From Turritopsis dohrnii (Eukaryota > Cnidaria > Hydrozoa > Anthoathecata > Oceaniidae), in NCBI GenBank assembly GCA_027922465.2, contig BQMF02000039.1, positions 62,001-126,000 on the forward strand: DNA of 64,000 bases, read 5' to 3'. Position 1 is the stretch's first letter; the number at the start of each line of letters is the position of its first letter. The notes under the pieces are model-generated. The model saw nothing but the letters and a program-made list of their open reading frames with translations, was not told the origin of the DNA and made no database searches. Shown in pieces: positions 1 to 13,003 of the stretch. The translations under genes were made by a program, and so were the position numbers.

Positions 1-24
1 CCTTTTTATCGTCAGCTTGATAGC

Positions 25-1340
25 ATCATAGAAATACAAAAAGAGATAGAATAACATCGATGAAATTTCCTTTGTACCATCCGTGTTGTAATTACTGGTG
101 GCCGTATACAAAGTTGAATTTTAAAAATTTAAAATTTCGCGCTATATATGGAAGTCTATTGTTCCCCGTAATAAAAGTCGTAATTCAGATCTCGAGATCT
201 ATTGTTAATTTTTCAGAATGTGGGACTTCAGCTAATGTCTTTTTATCATTCTGCATAATTATGAAAATTATTAGAATTATTCAGATGGTAGCATAACGAA
301 AAATAAGTTTGTGTTTTACGATTTGACGAGAATAATATTCGTATTCATTGCTTTCTCGTGATCAACTAAACAAATATGTAAAATCATATTGAAGATTTTG
401 AGATTGATGTTGACAATAACATTGACGAAAGTACACTTGACTCTCGTAATGAACATGTATGTTTTGAAGTGGAAATATTTCTGTTTGAACGAACATGAAC
501 AATTTTACAAATTGTTCTCCGGATAAGCTGTCAGCTTTCTGATGAAACAGAGATGGTCACTGCTTTGTCGTAAATATGCCTTGACATATATAAATGGCAT
601 TAAAAGCATATTTATGTATAAAATGTATATTCCGACTGCCTAAAATTGGAGAAAAATACTTCAACTTCTTTTTCTGGAAGGTTTCCGTAAAAGCATAGAA
701 AATATCTTTATAATCTAGTTTGGCAGAAACATAACTTTTTTCTCTACGGCTGTGCACGTGCGCTATTATTATATACCAGAAATTTTGATTGGTGGATTTA
801 TTTTTTCGGCGTGATAATTATTCGCCACCAATTAAGAAAGTGTAAACGATGTTTATGACCATAATTAAGAGGACGCCAATTAGTTTCGGTCCCGATCCTT
901 ACACCACAACATTCTATATTCCTTAGGAGGTCGTACTAGTGAAAACAACTTGAAAACGCTTTTAGTTCGTAAAATAACGAAACAAACGTCCGAGTATGTG
1001 AAATGAAAAGTCGAAAATATGTTTTTCATTATAGCATAAAAACGAAAAAACGAATTCAGTTCCGATTTTCTATAAAAAGTAGCTTTTAGAAGCCCTAATG
1101 AGGATAGCATGTTTGTTTTTACGAATAAACTTGTTAAGTATACTCGTTTTTGATTTAAAATTTTCGGTTTTTACTTCAAATTTTACCGAGTAGTTAAAAA
1201 ATAATAAACATTGCATAAAAGAGAATGAGGCGAGGCAACACGCATGGATTCTCATTGTTTGAAAATTGAATAGAAATTTGAATAGAGCTAAGGTGAGTTA
1301 AAGTTTGATGTTATTCTATCTCTTTTCGTATTTCTATGAT
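25..1340. mobile_element. 1.3-kb DNA element with 34-bp terminal inverted repeats
   Basis: Positions 25-58 and 1307-1340 are inverted copies of each other over 34 bp with one mismatch; the outer end reads ATCATAGAAATAC. The interior is AT-rich, with no long open frame and no recognisable transposase, so this looks like a non-autonomous terminal-inverted-repeat element. I could not identify a convincing target-site duplication next to the ends, so the superfamily is unassigned. The alternative is an inverted duplication of unrelated origin. Confidence 0.6.
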
Positions 1341-4317
1341 AGTATACAAATTTTAGAATCATACAATATTTTAAATTCGACTAGTCAATAAAAAAGTGGT
1401 CATCCATTGATTAATAAAATGGGTATAAGCTGATGAGGAAGATGAGCTGTGCTTTAAGATTCCAGAGCTTTATAAAAACAGTATAGCTTACCTAGGAACA
1501 TGAAATAGAAAGTTGTATTATATTTAGAAAAAGACTAATAGAAACCTTACGCATTTTTTTTAAATCGATGTAAGCATACCGTTTTTGTAGTCGTTCATAT
1601 CTGATTTGAAGCATCAAAAACTGCTTATTTATCACGAATAACTACTAAGAGTATTAGTTTCACGTAGATTATCAGTTTGGATCATAAATGTTCTTGATTC
1701 TTTTAAGTTTGACAGCCGTATAACCTCTTCTATATCCATATATTCAACCAAGAAACTTTCTCAGATCTACGCGTGCTTCTTCGCTTCCATTTTTAAAACA
1801 ACTACGGAAAACGTAAGAACGTTGCATAAGACTCACATGAAACAACATTTCTACCTTGGCATCTGCGATTTAGCCATATGTTAATTATTCCTTTCACTAG
1901 AGCTTATATTTTACACTTTTAGGGTCTTTTAAAGCAAAGTACTTGTATACAATGAATATAGTGTGAGTTTAGACTGTTAAATCATAAAAAGAATGTAAGT
2001 TGGTAACATTAATGATTTGAGTGGCTATTTCCCATCGACAAAAATTGGTCTAGGTTTGGACAGTGAAAAAAAAAAAAAAAACAAAAAAAAACACGAACGG
2101 TTTCAAAGTATTCCTTGCTTACGCAGGAATACAAAAACACGAACGGTTTCAAAGTATTCCTTGCTTACGCAGGAATACAAAAAACTAAGAAAAACAAGAT
2201 GCCCTTACGGGCAGAAGGATTTTTGCAAAATCAGCTGAAGTATGAAAATGGAAGACTAACAATAACATTCTTGAATCTTGATAGATTTTGAATGATTGAA
2301 CAATACAATACAACATTGACTGCTGCTCAGTGTAGACTGCACACAGCAGGTCGGGATTGTGACACACAAAGTAAAATGAGCTTTGTTTTTGAAATTTTGA
2401 AGTTAAATATGTTCAAACAGCTGGCCAAAGGTGTGCTACCAATGAAAATTTTCATGAATAAATGATTTGAAATTATATGTTGACTCTTTTGAATGTTTGA
2501 ATGAGAGTGAGAAATGTAAAAAGTACTCTTAGATATAATTACATAAACAATACACAAATTACATATAAAAGATACGCATGACATAACAATCAACCCAAAA
2601 TGACCTAATTTAATCTAACACAATAGAAGAAAAGTTTATAAAAATTCTTTTAGAAATTCGAAAAGGTTGAATGATCAAGGCATGCCGAAAGTGTAATTGA
2701 TACTATGTAAAACTTTATTGCATATATACATCTCAATGACATGAAACATTGTTTATTTTGGGTATACAACATACGATTAAGTTTATATTGATCTTTTCTG
2801 ATATCACAGTGATTACGTATGAAAATCACATAATTTGCTTTAAACATTTGATATGTACTTCCAATCTTCTTAATTACATACAAACAGAATTCCCAATGTT
2901 GCAAATACAAAAAGTAATCAAAGATCTTGATCATTAAAAGTATATGCTCTATAAATTTATACCAAAATTTACCAAAATTTTGTATTGTGTTACTAATAGT
3001 ACAGTATTTTGAATTTATACACAGAACATTTCAATTTGCCAGGATAATGATCAAGGCTATATTATTACAAAACAAAACGCGATTATAGAAAAAACATATC
3101 AACAAACAAATCAACAAACATAAAATGATAATAAATACATAATAGTTTATACTGACGCTCGACCCACACACAAGCCACATACAAACAGGAATAAATTCAC
3201 AACAGATAACACGAGCAAACACGGGTCCACACAGCATCTAAAAATTGAACACAACGTAATTGTTCATTAACAATCGTGATTAGGAATATCATTCGTAAAT
3301 AGGGGCATTGTCAGTATAACTTAGCTAGAAAATCATCAATCAAAAGTGGTGCAGAGCAGACAACCACTACAGAATGTTGGAGCTGAGGAGGAAACTGTAT
3401 TAAAGTATTACAACCCAAACAAGAACCAAAAAAAATCTATCTAGAAAGGCTTAAACACTGAAACATTTTTCCCTAATAGGAACACATACCTCTTTGACTT
3501 AAAACTTCTTAATTTACAACTTTTTAGTTAGAAAAGAATTATCACACTACAGTAGAATATTATACGTATTCCTCAGAGCTTCATAAAAGCTACAAAAACT
3601 TTATTGACACTACAAACACTTTAAACTATATTTACCATCAGACCACATACTTATTTACATCTGAATGAAAAATACTTACTTTATTTTGGAATAAAGTATA
3701 CAGAATAATGAGTGTACATTGATCATTTCTGATTTCAAAGTAATTACGTAAGTAAATCATGCACATACTTCAAACACTAAAAAAAAAATTAAAAAATTTT
3801 GATGATGAAAAATACAAAACTGAAAGTTGAATGTTTTTTACAGGATGTGAAGTGTTTCGAATTGTATATCAAAATTAGGAAGGCTGTCCATAATTAGAGA
3901 CAGTGATAACCTAAAAACTACTGATCACCGACAAAAAACAATACTGCACTTCAAAGTACCATACAAGCACATAAGCTTAAAATATAGGTAGAGTGAAACA
4001 TTAAAGATATAAAAAGTGATGCTGAGTAGGCAGACAGTTGGAGCTGATATGGAACTTAAGCTGAGCTGTACGCATCCAGAGCTTAAAAAGCATTACAGCC
4101 CACATTTGAAACAAACAATTCACCATTGAATCATAATAATATAATATAACAAAATAATAAATTACTGCTACAAATTTTATTCTTCATCTTCAGTTTTGGA
4201 AATGTGCATCTTCTTTAATACTGACTAAAGCTGCTTTGGTATCCTTTTGGTGTTTCTTCGACTGAAATGCGTGACTTAGGCTTCGTGTAAACATTCGCAC
4301 GAGATTTTCAAAAACCG
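1341..4317 (+). repeat. Diverged copies of the 1.2-1.4 kb repeat family; no gene seen
   Basis: No coding region is convincing. The stretch holds old copies of the unit seen more clearly from 4.3 kb on: the block around GGAGCTGAAGAGGAAACTGA, followed by words such as CCAGAGCTT and ACAGCCCACA, recurs in degraded form near 1436, 3372 and 4036. Between these it is AT-rich and unassigned. The plus-strand orientation agrees with the later copies. Confidence 0.5.
2045..2240 (+). repeat. Hairpin cassette with two minisatellite units
   Basis: The word TAGGTTTGGACAG is followed by an A-rich run, two direct units with a perfect 7-bp hairpin (GTATTCC / GGAATAC around a short loop), then a second hairpin module GCCC-TTAC-GGGC and the word GATTTTTGCAAAATC. 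The arms differ from those in the 19.8-kb array (T to C on one side, A to G on the other), so pairing is kept while the sequence changes. Confidence 0.65.
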
Positions 4318-5521
4318 CTAGGTTTGGACAGTAAGAAGAAGAACAAGATGCCCTACCGGGCAGAAGGATTTCTGCAAGCTTTGCTGCTGAAAATGCCACA
4401 AAAATGCAACACTAGCACACTAGTCCTGCAAAACTAAGACAGTCACATCATTCAGCTCGAGAAGCATCAGCATTAAATAAACAAAAATATTAATGCGACT
4501 GACAATGTTCGTCAAGAAAGTCAGCCTACCATAACATAAAAAAGGGACTTTTCTTTATGCTATCGCGGAGATCATTTATGAAGATCTGTTTTTTTGTACG
4601 AATAAGCTGAATGATTGTTACTGGATATTCGCCACCCACGTACTCCAAAAAAGTGCATCGACACAATACGAAACTTTAATTTAACCACATTAAATATAAC
4701 GAATCCTATAAAAAGATTGTGTATACTGACGGTAACCAACATATCCTTTGGGCAGCACAAACTAATATATAAAGTTTCTATATTGATCTCAGAATGAAAA
4801 ATATAAATATCACAATAATAATTACTTAGAAATTAAAGCTCATATCTAATCTAAAAGTTAAAAAAAATACAACATACGTAGGGAGAAAAGAGATAAGCTG
4901 ATATAGCCAGAATGCATCCAAAAACTGTTACTAAATATAGTATAAATAGCTGTATAAAGTGCATATATTGGTGATGTTGGGGAGGAGCTGAAAGGAAGCT
5001 AAGCTGAGCTTTAAAAATCCAAAAGCTTCTAAAAATTGACTTCAAACATGCATACACATACAAAATACACGGTCTTTCATATTTAAAAAGGCTTGGAGCA
5101 AAATAAAACAAGAAATACCTTTTCTTCCACACACCATGTATTGGCACTGTTTTCATATTTTAAACTTCAAGAAAACTTCTTTCAAAAAACAGAATAACCA
5201 CACTGTAATTTAATTTTGTGAACATGATAAGTTCCCAACAGTAATGCAATTCTTTATATAAAATTATAAGCTGTATTAACTTCTTTTAAAGCCATATTTC
5301 CATCAAAGAAACTTTTAGCAAACTACACACGTTTTTCGCTGCCATTTTTAAAAAGTTTTATGGACGATCACATGGCATGGCAAAAATCAGCCAATAAACT
5401 ATCGCTATTTAAGTGGAGGTGGCTAAATTAGCACCCTTTCGTAAAAATCGGGCATTATGCACCAATCACGATTGAGACGGCTTTTTTATGAACCAATGAA
5501 ATTTAAGAAACAAAAATGCGT
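4318..5521 (+). repeat. Long repeat unit, copy 1 (no MITE)
   Basis: A 1.2-kb segment running from one TAGGTTTGGACAG word to the next. It begins with a hairpin module (GCCC-TACC-GGGC, then GCAGAA-GGAT-TTCTGC) and is nearly the same as the copies starting at 7173, 10031 and 11245. Open frames in it on either strand recur in the other copies only because the DNA is duplicated; their products show no family features. This copy lacks the 178-bp insertion present in two sister copies and so preserves the empty site. Confidence 0.75.
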
Positions 5522-5740
5522 AGGTTTGGACAGTAAGATGAAAACAGAAAAACACGGACGATCGTAAAGTATTTCTTGCTTACGCAGAAATCCAAAAAGA
5601 ACAGAGCCGGTTTTAAGGTATTTCTTGCTTACGCAGAAATCCAACAAAGACGATCGTAAAGGCTTTCTTGCTTACGCAGAAATCCAAAAAAACGAAAGCC
5701 GGTTGTAATAGCTTTCTTGCTTTCGCAGAAATCTAAAAAT
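5521..5740 (+). repeat. Hairpin minisatellite array, four units
   Basis: Four direct units of about 45-55 bp follow TAGGTTTGGACAG. Each carries the core TTTCTTGCTT(A/T)CGCAGAAAT, which folds on itself, preceded by either a GACGATCGTAAAG-type or a GCCGGTTTTAAGG-type leader. The same two leader types are mixed in the larger array at 19.8 kb. Confidence 0.7.
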
Positions 5741-7172
5741 ACCTTTTCTTCCACACACCATGTATTGGCACTGTTTTCTTATTTTAAACTTCAAGAAAAC
5801 TTCTTTCAAAAAACAGAATAACCACACTGTAATTTAATTTTGTGAACATGATAAGTTCCCAACAGTTATGCAATTCTTTATATAAAATGATAAGCTGTAT
5901 TAACTTCTTTTAAAGCCATATTTCCATCAAAGAAACTTTTAGCAAACTACACACGTTCTTTCGCTGCCATTTTTAAAACGTTTTGTGGACGATCACATGG
6001 CATGGCGAAAATCAGCCAATAAACTATCGCTATTTAAGTGGAGGTGGCTAAATTAGCACCCTTTCGTAGAAATCGGGCATTATGCACCAATGACAATTAA
6101 GACGGCTTTTTTATGAACCAATGAAATTGGAGAAACAAATATGACTAGGTTTGGACAGTAAGATGAACAAGATGCCCTTGCAGGCATAAGGATTTCTGCA
6201 AAACCAGCTGAAGCATGAAACCCTAGAAATCTATGAAAACATCAATGATACATACTAACTATAGATCCAAAAAATATTAAAGCTCCTCTTTCCTGTTGAG
6301 CATTTTTAACACTTTACACACAAACGTTAACAAGATTTTATACTACTTTTATGGTTATGGAGAGACGATTGCTTAATGAATGAAACTTTAAGTATCAAAA
6401 TGAAAGTAGTTTTTTCTTGAAAACAAACATATTATATACTGTAGATCAAAAATAGATAAGACAAAAATACTTTTAAAAAGTGTGAATAGGGCTTAACTAA
6501 AAACAACATAAGCTATTCCATACAAAGAAAAGAAAGGTGCGAATCGTAACCATGGATACGCGATTTATATGACAGTTTTTAAAAAAAAGAATCTATGTAT
6601 AAGAACGAAAGAAAAAAAACACAAACTTTTTCGAAAAAAAAAAGAAACAAATTAAAAAATTTATCGGAAATACTATGTTTTAAAAGTAACTACGTATCTA
6701 CCTAAGCTAGCTACGAAGCATTTAAAAATTTTACCTTTTAAAAGTTTAACTATGAGCCACTTCGATGAATTTTTGTATTTCTCAAGTTTGCCTCAAAGCT
6801 TTGCTTGGTCAGCTAGGATTATCTAGGATAAGCTAGGATAAGCTAGGAAGCTAGGGTAAGATAGGATCAGCTAGGATCAGCTAGAGGCTTGCTGACAAAC
6901 CTCACACAGACCTCACTTTTACTCCGATGTACCCAGATATAAGCCTACAATTAAGCAAATGGGAAGATAAAAAAGCACTAAGAAGAAAGCTTACCAAAAG
7001 ATAGAAGTTTCAAATACCGATGTTAGAAAAGAAAGTTTTCGATTTCTGTATCCGCAATTACAACCAGTCGCCAGACGTTTCTCGTGGAAGAAACTTCGTG
7101 CTACGAAAAAATGGCTTTACGCATAGATGTAATGAATCGATGTAGGCGCACGCACGAAATTTCAAAAAACCG
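5737..7172 (+). repeat. Partial repeat unit and segment shared with 12.69-12.82 and 15.35-15.92 kb
   Basis: 5737-6145 repeats the second half of the 4318-5521 unit and ends in another TAGGTTTGGACAG hairpin module. 6240-6900 matches the DNA on both sides of the LINE at 12.8-15.35 kb and so shows the site before LINE insertion. It ends in a degenerate run of CTAGGATAAG-like words (about 6815-6890) that also occurs at 15808-15873. No gene is seen. Confidence 0.65.
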
Positions 7173-8565
7173 CTAGGTTTGAACAGCAGAAAAAAAAAAA
7201 ACAAGATGCCCTACCGGGCAGAAGGATTTCTGCAAGCTTTGCTGCTGAAAATGCCACAAAAATGCAACACTAGCACACTAGTTCTACAAAACTAAGACAG
7301 TCACATCATTCAGCTCGAGAAGCATCAGCATTAAATAAACAAAAATATTAATGCGACTGACAATGTTCGTCAAGAAAGTCAGCCTACCATAACATAAAAA
7401 AGGGGCTTTTCTTTATGCTATCGTGGAGATCATTTATGAAGATCTGTTTTTTTGTACGAATAAGCTGAATGATTGTTACTGGATATTCGCCACCCACGTA
7501 CTCCAAAAAAGTGCATCGACACAATACGAAACTTTAATTTAACCACATTAAATATAACGAATCCTATAAAAAGATTGTGTATACTGGCGGTAACCAACAT
7601 ATCGTTTGGGCAGCACAAACTAATATATAAAGTTTCTATATTGATCTCCTCAGAATGAAAAATATAAATATCACAATTCTTCTGGTTGAGATGTCATGTG
7701 ACTGGACTTTCAGCCAATGGATTAACTAGATTTTTGAGGGAAAACAGACACTATGGTCAAACCTTCTACCAAGTTTTTCTTCAAAACTTTTAAAAAAAAA
7801 TTTAGGTGAGTGTTCTGTTTTCCCTCAACTGTGATGTCATCCTGACCAGAAGAATAATAATTACTTAGAAATAAAAGCGCATATCTAATCTAAAAGTTAA
7901 AAAAAATACAACATACGTAGGGAGAAAAGAGATAAGCTGATATAGCCAGAATACATCCAAAAATTGCTACTAAATATAGTATAAATAGCTGTATAAAAGT
8001 GCATATGTGGGTGATGTTGGGGAGGAGCTGAAAGGAGGCTAAGCTGAGCTTTAAAAATCCAAAAGCTTCTAAAAATTGACTTCAAACATGCATACACATA
8101 CAAAATACACGAAGGTCTTTCATATTTAAAAAGGCTTGGAGCAAAAATAAAACAAGAAATACCTTTTCTTCCACACACCATGTATTGGCACTGTTTTCAT
8201 ATTTTAAACTTCAAGAAAACTTCTTTCAAAAAACAGAATAACCACACTGTAATTTAATTTTGTGAACATGATAAGTTCCCAACAGTAATGCAATTCTTTA
8301 TATAAAATTATAAGCTCTATTAACTTCTTTTAAAGCCATATCTCCATCAAAGAAACTTTTAGCAAACTACACACGTTCTTTCGCTGCCATTTTAAAACGT
8401 TTTGTGGACGATCACATGGCATGGCGAAAATCAGCCAATAAACTATCGCTATTGAAGTTAAGGTGGCTATATTAGCACCCTTTCGTAGAAATCGGGCATT
8501 ATGCACCAATCACGATTGAGACGGCTTTTTTATGAACCAATGAAATTGGAGAAACAAATGTGACT
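7173..8565 (+). repeat. Long repeat unit, copy 2 (carries a 178-bp MITE)
   Basis: Same unit as 4318-5521, again bounded by the TAGGTTTGGACAG-type word (TAGGTTTGAACAG at its start), but longer by the MITE at 7677-7854. The copy at 11245-12632 has the same MITE at the same place, so these two share a more recent common ancestor with each other than with the MITE-free copies, or exchanged sequence by conversion. Confidence 0.75.
7677..7854. mobile_element. 178-bp MITE
   Basis: The ends TTCTTCTGGT and ACCAGAAGAA are inverted copies, and further imperfect inverted matches continue inward (GATGTCAT, GAGGGAAAACAGA). Comparison with the empty site in the copy at 4318-5521 shows a clean insertion into a short run of AAT. 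The target duplication is too short and repetitive to fix (0-2 bp). There is no coding capacity. Confidence 0.7.
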
Positions 8566-10030
8566 AGGTTTGGACAGTAAGATGAAAAAAAAAAACAACA
8601 AGATGCCCTTGCAGGCATAAGGATTTCTGCAAAATCAGCTGAAGTATGAAAAAAGAAAGATTACGACATTCTTGAAATTTAAGAAAAGTTTAATCCGCAA
8701 TATATATTTATTAAATTTCTGATCATGTACTCCTCAAAAATCTGGAAAAACATAATTGCCACTATGCAAAACTTTATACCAATAAACATCAATAAACTTG
8801 ATTATATCTGAATGATATAGGTTCTTTATTTTGATGGTACGAAATGATATTAAGGATTCAGTGATCAATTCAGATAAGACAATGAGTATGCATGTAAGTC
8901 AATGTAAATGTTATGAATTTAATATGTATTGTCAATCTTCTTAACAGAATTTTTAAGGACAAAAAGGAAAGCGTAGATTTTAATGATACGAAATACATAC
9001 AAAATCAACATACATAACTGAAACTTAAACCTAAAAACTTGGAAACTTAAAAAAACATTAAATTTTTAATTACGCATACACCCCAGGAAATTATTAAAGC
9101 ATAGCTGACACAATATGAAACTTACGTTAACTGCCAATAGACTTAATGAACAAAAGAACAATAAATATAATTAGATGCTGTGTAAGATATCACATTGATT
9201 ACGTAAGTCTTTCCATATATACGGTCAATCTTCCTAATAACGAAAAGACTTCCCAAACAAAAAAAGTAAACAAAGATTTGGATTAATTAAATATGTGATC
9301 CAAATTAGCAAACATAACTGAAAGCAGTTAAAATTTACAGACAGTCGAGATAAGTTTCCTATTTGCTATCGTAAATAGCAAGTCCCATTCCTAATTAAGG
9401 GCATTAATGATAATACAGCCAAGAACTATACAAGTAAATATGCTAACATATCTCTAGAGAAATATCAAACATAAAATGATGCAGGCAGAGGCTAGACAGA
9501 TATTCTTGTTGTTGGAGCTGAAGAGGAAACTGAGCTGAGCTGTACGTATCCAGAACTTAAAAGGCATTACAGCCCACAGATGAAACAAACGAGCTTTTGT
9601 ATTTAGAAAAGCTCAAAAGAATACCAGACATTTTCAAAAAAAACCAAAAACCTTTCCTTTTTGACACACTGTTTTTATAAAACATTGAGAACTTGTTTTT
9701 AAAAAAGAATGAACACAGTAAAATCTTTGTAAGATAATCATAAATTTTTACCCTCTACTCTCGGTCTTGGAACTGTAAATCTATTCAACATCGATTGATC
9801 AATCAACTTTTGGAAGTTTCTTCGGTCACGCTGTAGTGTACCATTATGCGAACGGCGTGCAAATGTAAGTCGAAAAAAATACCCGGATGATCACATGGCG
9901 GAAATTCAAGCCAATAAACTAGCGCTATTAAAGTTAATTAGCACCCTTTCGTAATAGTGGCGCTTCATGCACCAATGAACTTTGAGACGGCGGCTGTATG
10001 AACCAATGAACTTCGAAATAAAAAAAATCG
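8566..10030 (+). repeat. Older repeat segment, duplicated at 15.9-17.3 kb
   Basis: No gene is seen. 8565-9020 matches 16904-17340, and 9036-10030 matches 15916-16904, in swapped order, so the two regions share blocks rather than one simple duplication. The block contains the family words GGAGCTGAAGAGGAAACTGA and, near its end, a run of CCAAT words followed by TAGGTTTGGACAG. Confidence 0.6.
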
Positions 10031-11245
10031 CTAGGTTTGGACAGTAAGATGAAAAAAAAAACAAAACAAGATGCCCTACCGGGCAGAAGGATTTCTGCAA
10101 GCTTTGCTGCTGAAAATGCCACAAAAATGCAACACTAGCACACTAGTCCTGCAAAACTAAGACAGTCACATCATTCAGCTCGAGAAGCATCAGCATTAAA
10201 TAAACAAAAATATTAATGCGACTGACAATGTTCGTCAAGAAAGTCAGCCTACCATAACATAAAAAAGGGGCTTTTCTTTATGCTATCGCGGAGATCATTT
10301 ATGAAGATCTGTTTTTTTGTACGAATAAGCTGAATGATTGTTACTGGATATTTGCCACCCACGTACTCCAAAAAAGTGCATCGACACAATACGAAACTTT
10401 AATTTAACCACATTAACGAATCCTATACAAAGATTGTGTATACTGGCGGTAACCAACATATCGTTTGGGCAGAACAAACTAATATATAAAGTTTCTATAT
10501 TGATCTCCTCAGAATGAAAAATATAAATATCACAATAATAATTACTGAGAAATTAAAGCTCATATCTAATCTAAAAGTTAAAAAAAATACGACATACGTA
10601 GGGAGAAAAGAGATAAGCTGTTATAGCCAGAATACATCCAAAAATTGCTACTAAATATAGTATAAATAGCTGTATAAAGTGCATATGTTGGTGATGTTGG
10701 GGAGGAGCTGAAAGGAAGCTAAGCTGAGCTTTAAAAATCCAAAAGCTTCTAAAAATTGACTTCAAACATGCATACACATACAAAATACACGAAGGTCTTT
10801 CATATTTAAAAAGGCTTGGAGCAAAAATAAAACAAGAAATACCTTTTCTTCCACACACCATGTATTGGCACTGTTTTCATATTTTAAACTTCAAGAAAAC
10901 TTCTTTCAAAAAACAGAATAACCACACTGTAATTTAATTTTGTGAACATGATAAGTTCCCAACAGTAATGCAATTCTTTATATAAAATTATAAGCTGTAT
11001 TAACTTCTTTTAAAGCCACATTTCCATCAAAGAAACTTTTAGCAAACTACACACGTTCTTTCGCTGCCATTTTTAAAACGTTTTGTGGACGATCACATGG
11101 CATGGCGAAAATCAGCCAATAAACTATCGCTATTGAAGTTAAGGTGGCTATATTAGCACCCTTTCGTAGAAATCGGGCATTATGCACCAATCACGATTGA
11201 GACGGCTTTTTTATGAACCAATGAAATTGGAGAAACAAATATGAC
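10031..11245 (+). repeat. Long repeat unit, copy 3 (no MITE)
   Basis: Near-identical to 4318-5521 and lacking the MITE. It abuts copy 4 head to tail, sharing the TAGGTTTGGACAG hairpin module at the junction, which points to unequal exchange or tandem duplication through that module. Confidence 0.75.
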
Positions 11246-12632
11246 TAGGTTTGGACAGTAAGATGAAAAAAAAAAACAAGATGCCCTGCCGGGCAGAAGG
11301 ATTTCTGCAAGCTTTGCTGCTGAAAATGCCACAAAAATGCAACACTAGCACACTAGTTCTACAAAACTAAGACAGTCACATCATTCAGCTCCAGAAGCAT
11401 CAGCATTAAATAAACAAAAATTGATGCGACTGATAATGTTCGTCAAGAAAGTCAGCCTACCATAACATAAAAAGGGGCTTTTCTTTATGCTATCGTGGAG
11501 ATCATTTATGAAGATCTGTTTTTTTGTACGAATAAGCTGAATGATTGTTACTGGATATTCGCCACCCACGTACTCCAAAAAAGTGCATCGACACAATACG
11601 AAACTTTAATTTAACCACATTAAATATAACGAATCCTATAAAAAGATTGTGTATACTGGCGGTAACCAACATATCGTTTGGGCAGCACAAACTAATATAT
11701 AAAGTTTCTATATTGATCTCCTCAGAATGAAAAATATAAATATCACAATTCTTCTGGTTGAGATGTCATGTGACTGGACTTTCAGCCAATGGATTAACTA
11801 GATTTTTGAGGGAAAACAAACACTATGGTCAAACCTTCTACCAAGTTTTTCTTCAAAACTTTTTAAAAAAAATTTAGGTGAGTGTTCTGTTTTCCCTCAA
11901 CTGTGATGTCATCCTGACCAGAAGAATAATAATTACTTAGAAATAAAAGCGCATATCTAATCTAAAAGTTAAAAAAAATACAACATACGTAGGGAGAAAA
12001 GAGATAAGCTGATATAGCCAGAATACATCCAAAAATTGCTACTAAATATAGTATAAATAGCTGTATAAAAGTGCATATGTGGGTGATGTTGGGGAGGAGC
12101 TGAAAGGAAGCTAAGCTGAGCTTTAAAAATCCAAAAGCTTCTAAAAATTGACTTCAAACATGCATACACATACAAAATACACGAAGGTCTTTCATATTTA
12201 AAAAGGCTTGGAGCAAAAATAAAACAAGAAATACCTTTTCTTCCACACACCATGTATTGGCACTGTTTTCATATTTTAAACTTCAAGAAAACTTCTTTCA
12301 AAAAACAGAATAACCACACTGTAATTTAATTTTGTGAACATGATAAGTTCCCAACAGTAATGCAATTCTTTATATAAAATTAACTGTATTAACTTCTTTT
12401 AAAGCCATATTTCCATCAAAGAAACTTTTAGCAAACTACACACGTTCTTTCGCTGCCATTTTTAAAACGTTTTGTGGACGATCACATGGCATGGCGAAAA
12501 TCAGCCAATAAACTATCGCTATTTAAGTGGAGGTGGCTAAATTAGCACCCTTTCGTAGAAATCGGGCATTATGCACCAATGAACATTAAGTCGGCTTTTG
12601 TATGAACCAATGAAATTGGAGAAACAAATATG
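11245..12632 (+). repeat. Long repeat unit, copy 4 (carries a 178-bp MITE)
   Basis: Same unit again, with the MITE at 11749-11926 in the same position as in copy 2. It is followed by the hairpin module with TGCC / GGCA arms and by the segment that hosts the LINE. Confidence 0.75.
11749..11926. mobile_element. 178-bp MITE, second copy
   Basis: Same length and ends (TTCTTCTGGT / ACCAGAAGAA) as the element at 7677-7854, and almost identical inside. Identical flanks show that it was duplicated together with its host repeat rather than inserted independently. Confidence 0.7.
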
Positions 12633-13003
12633 ACTAGGTTTGGACAGTAAGATGAACAAGATGCCCTTGCAGGCATAAGGATTTCTGCAAAACCAGCTGA
12701 AGCATGAAACCCTAGAAATCTATGAAAGCATCAATGATACATACTATAGATCCAAAAAATATTAAAGCTCCTCTTTCCTGTTGAGCATTTTGAACACTTT
12801 ACAAGATTTTATACGACTTTTACTTTTACTTTTTTTTCCATTCCGTTCTTGACCTTCGTCGAGTGCGGACGTCGTCTTACAAGTTCTTACCAAGTTGGCT
12901 CGAACAAATGGAAACCTGATGTAAGCTACGCGCGCCAAAAGTCAGCCACACCTAATAACCGTTTAACTCTTCTTGTGTCTTTTGAATTAACTTCGTATTT
13001 ATC

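Noticed and set aside
1425..1460. Hammerhead ribozyme suspected from CTGATGAG
   Set aside because: No matching GAAA core and stems could be placed at the right distances; the word belongs to the degenerate GGAGCTGAAGAGG repeat block.
4572..4797. Overlapping 60-62 aa frames, recurring at 7430, 10295 and 11502
   Set aside because: Recurrence is explained by duplication of the host repeat unit; the frames on both strands overlap each other and one copy has an internal deletion, with no protein features.
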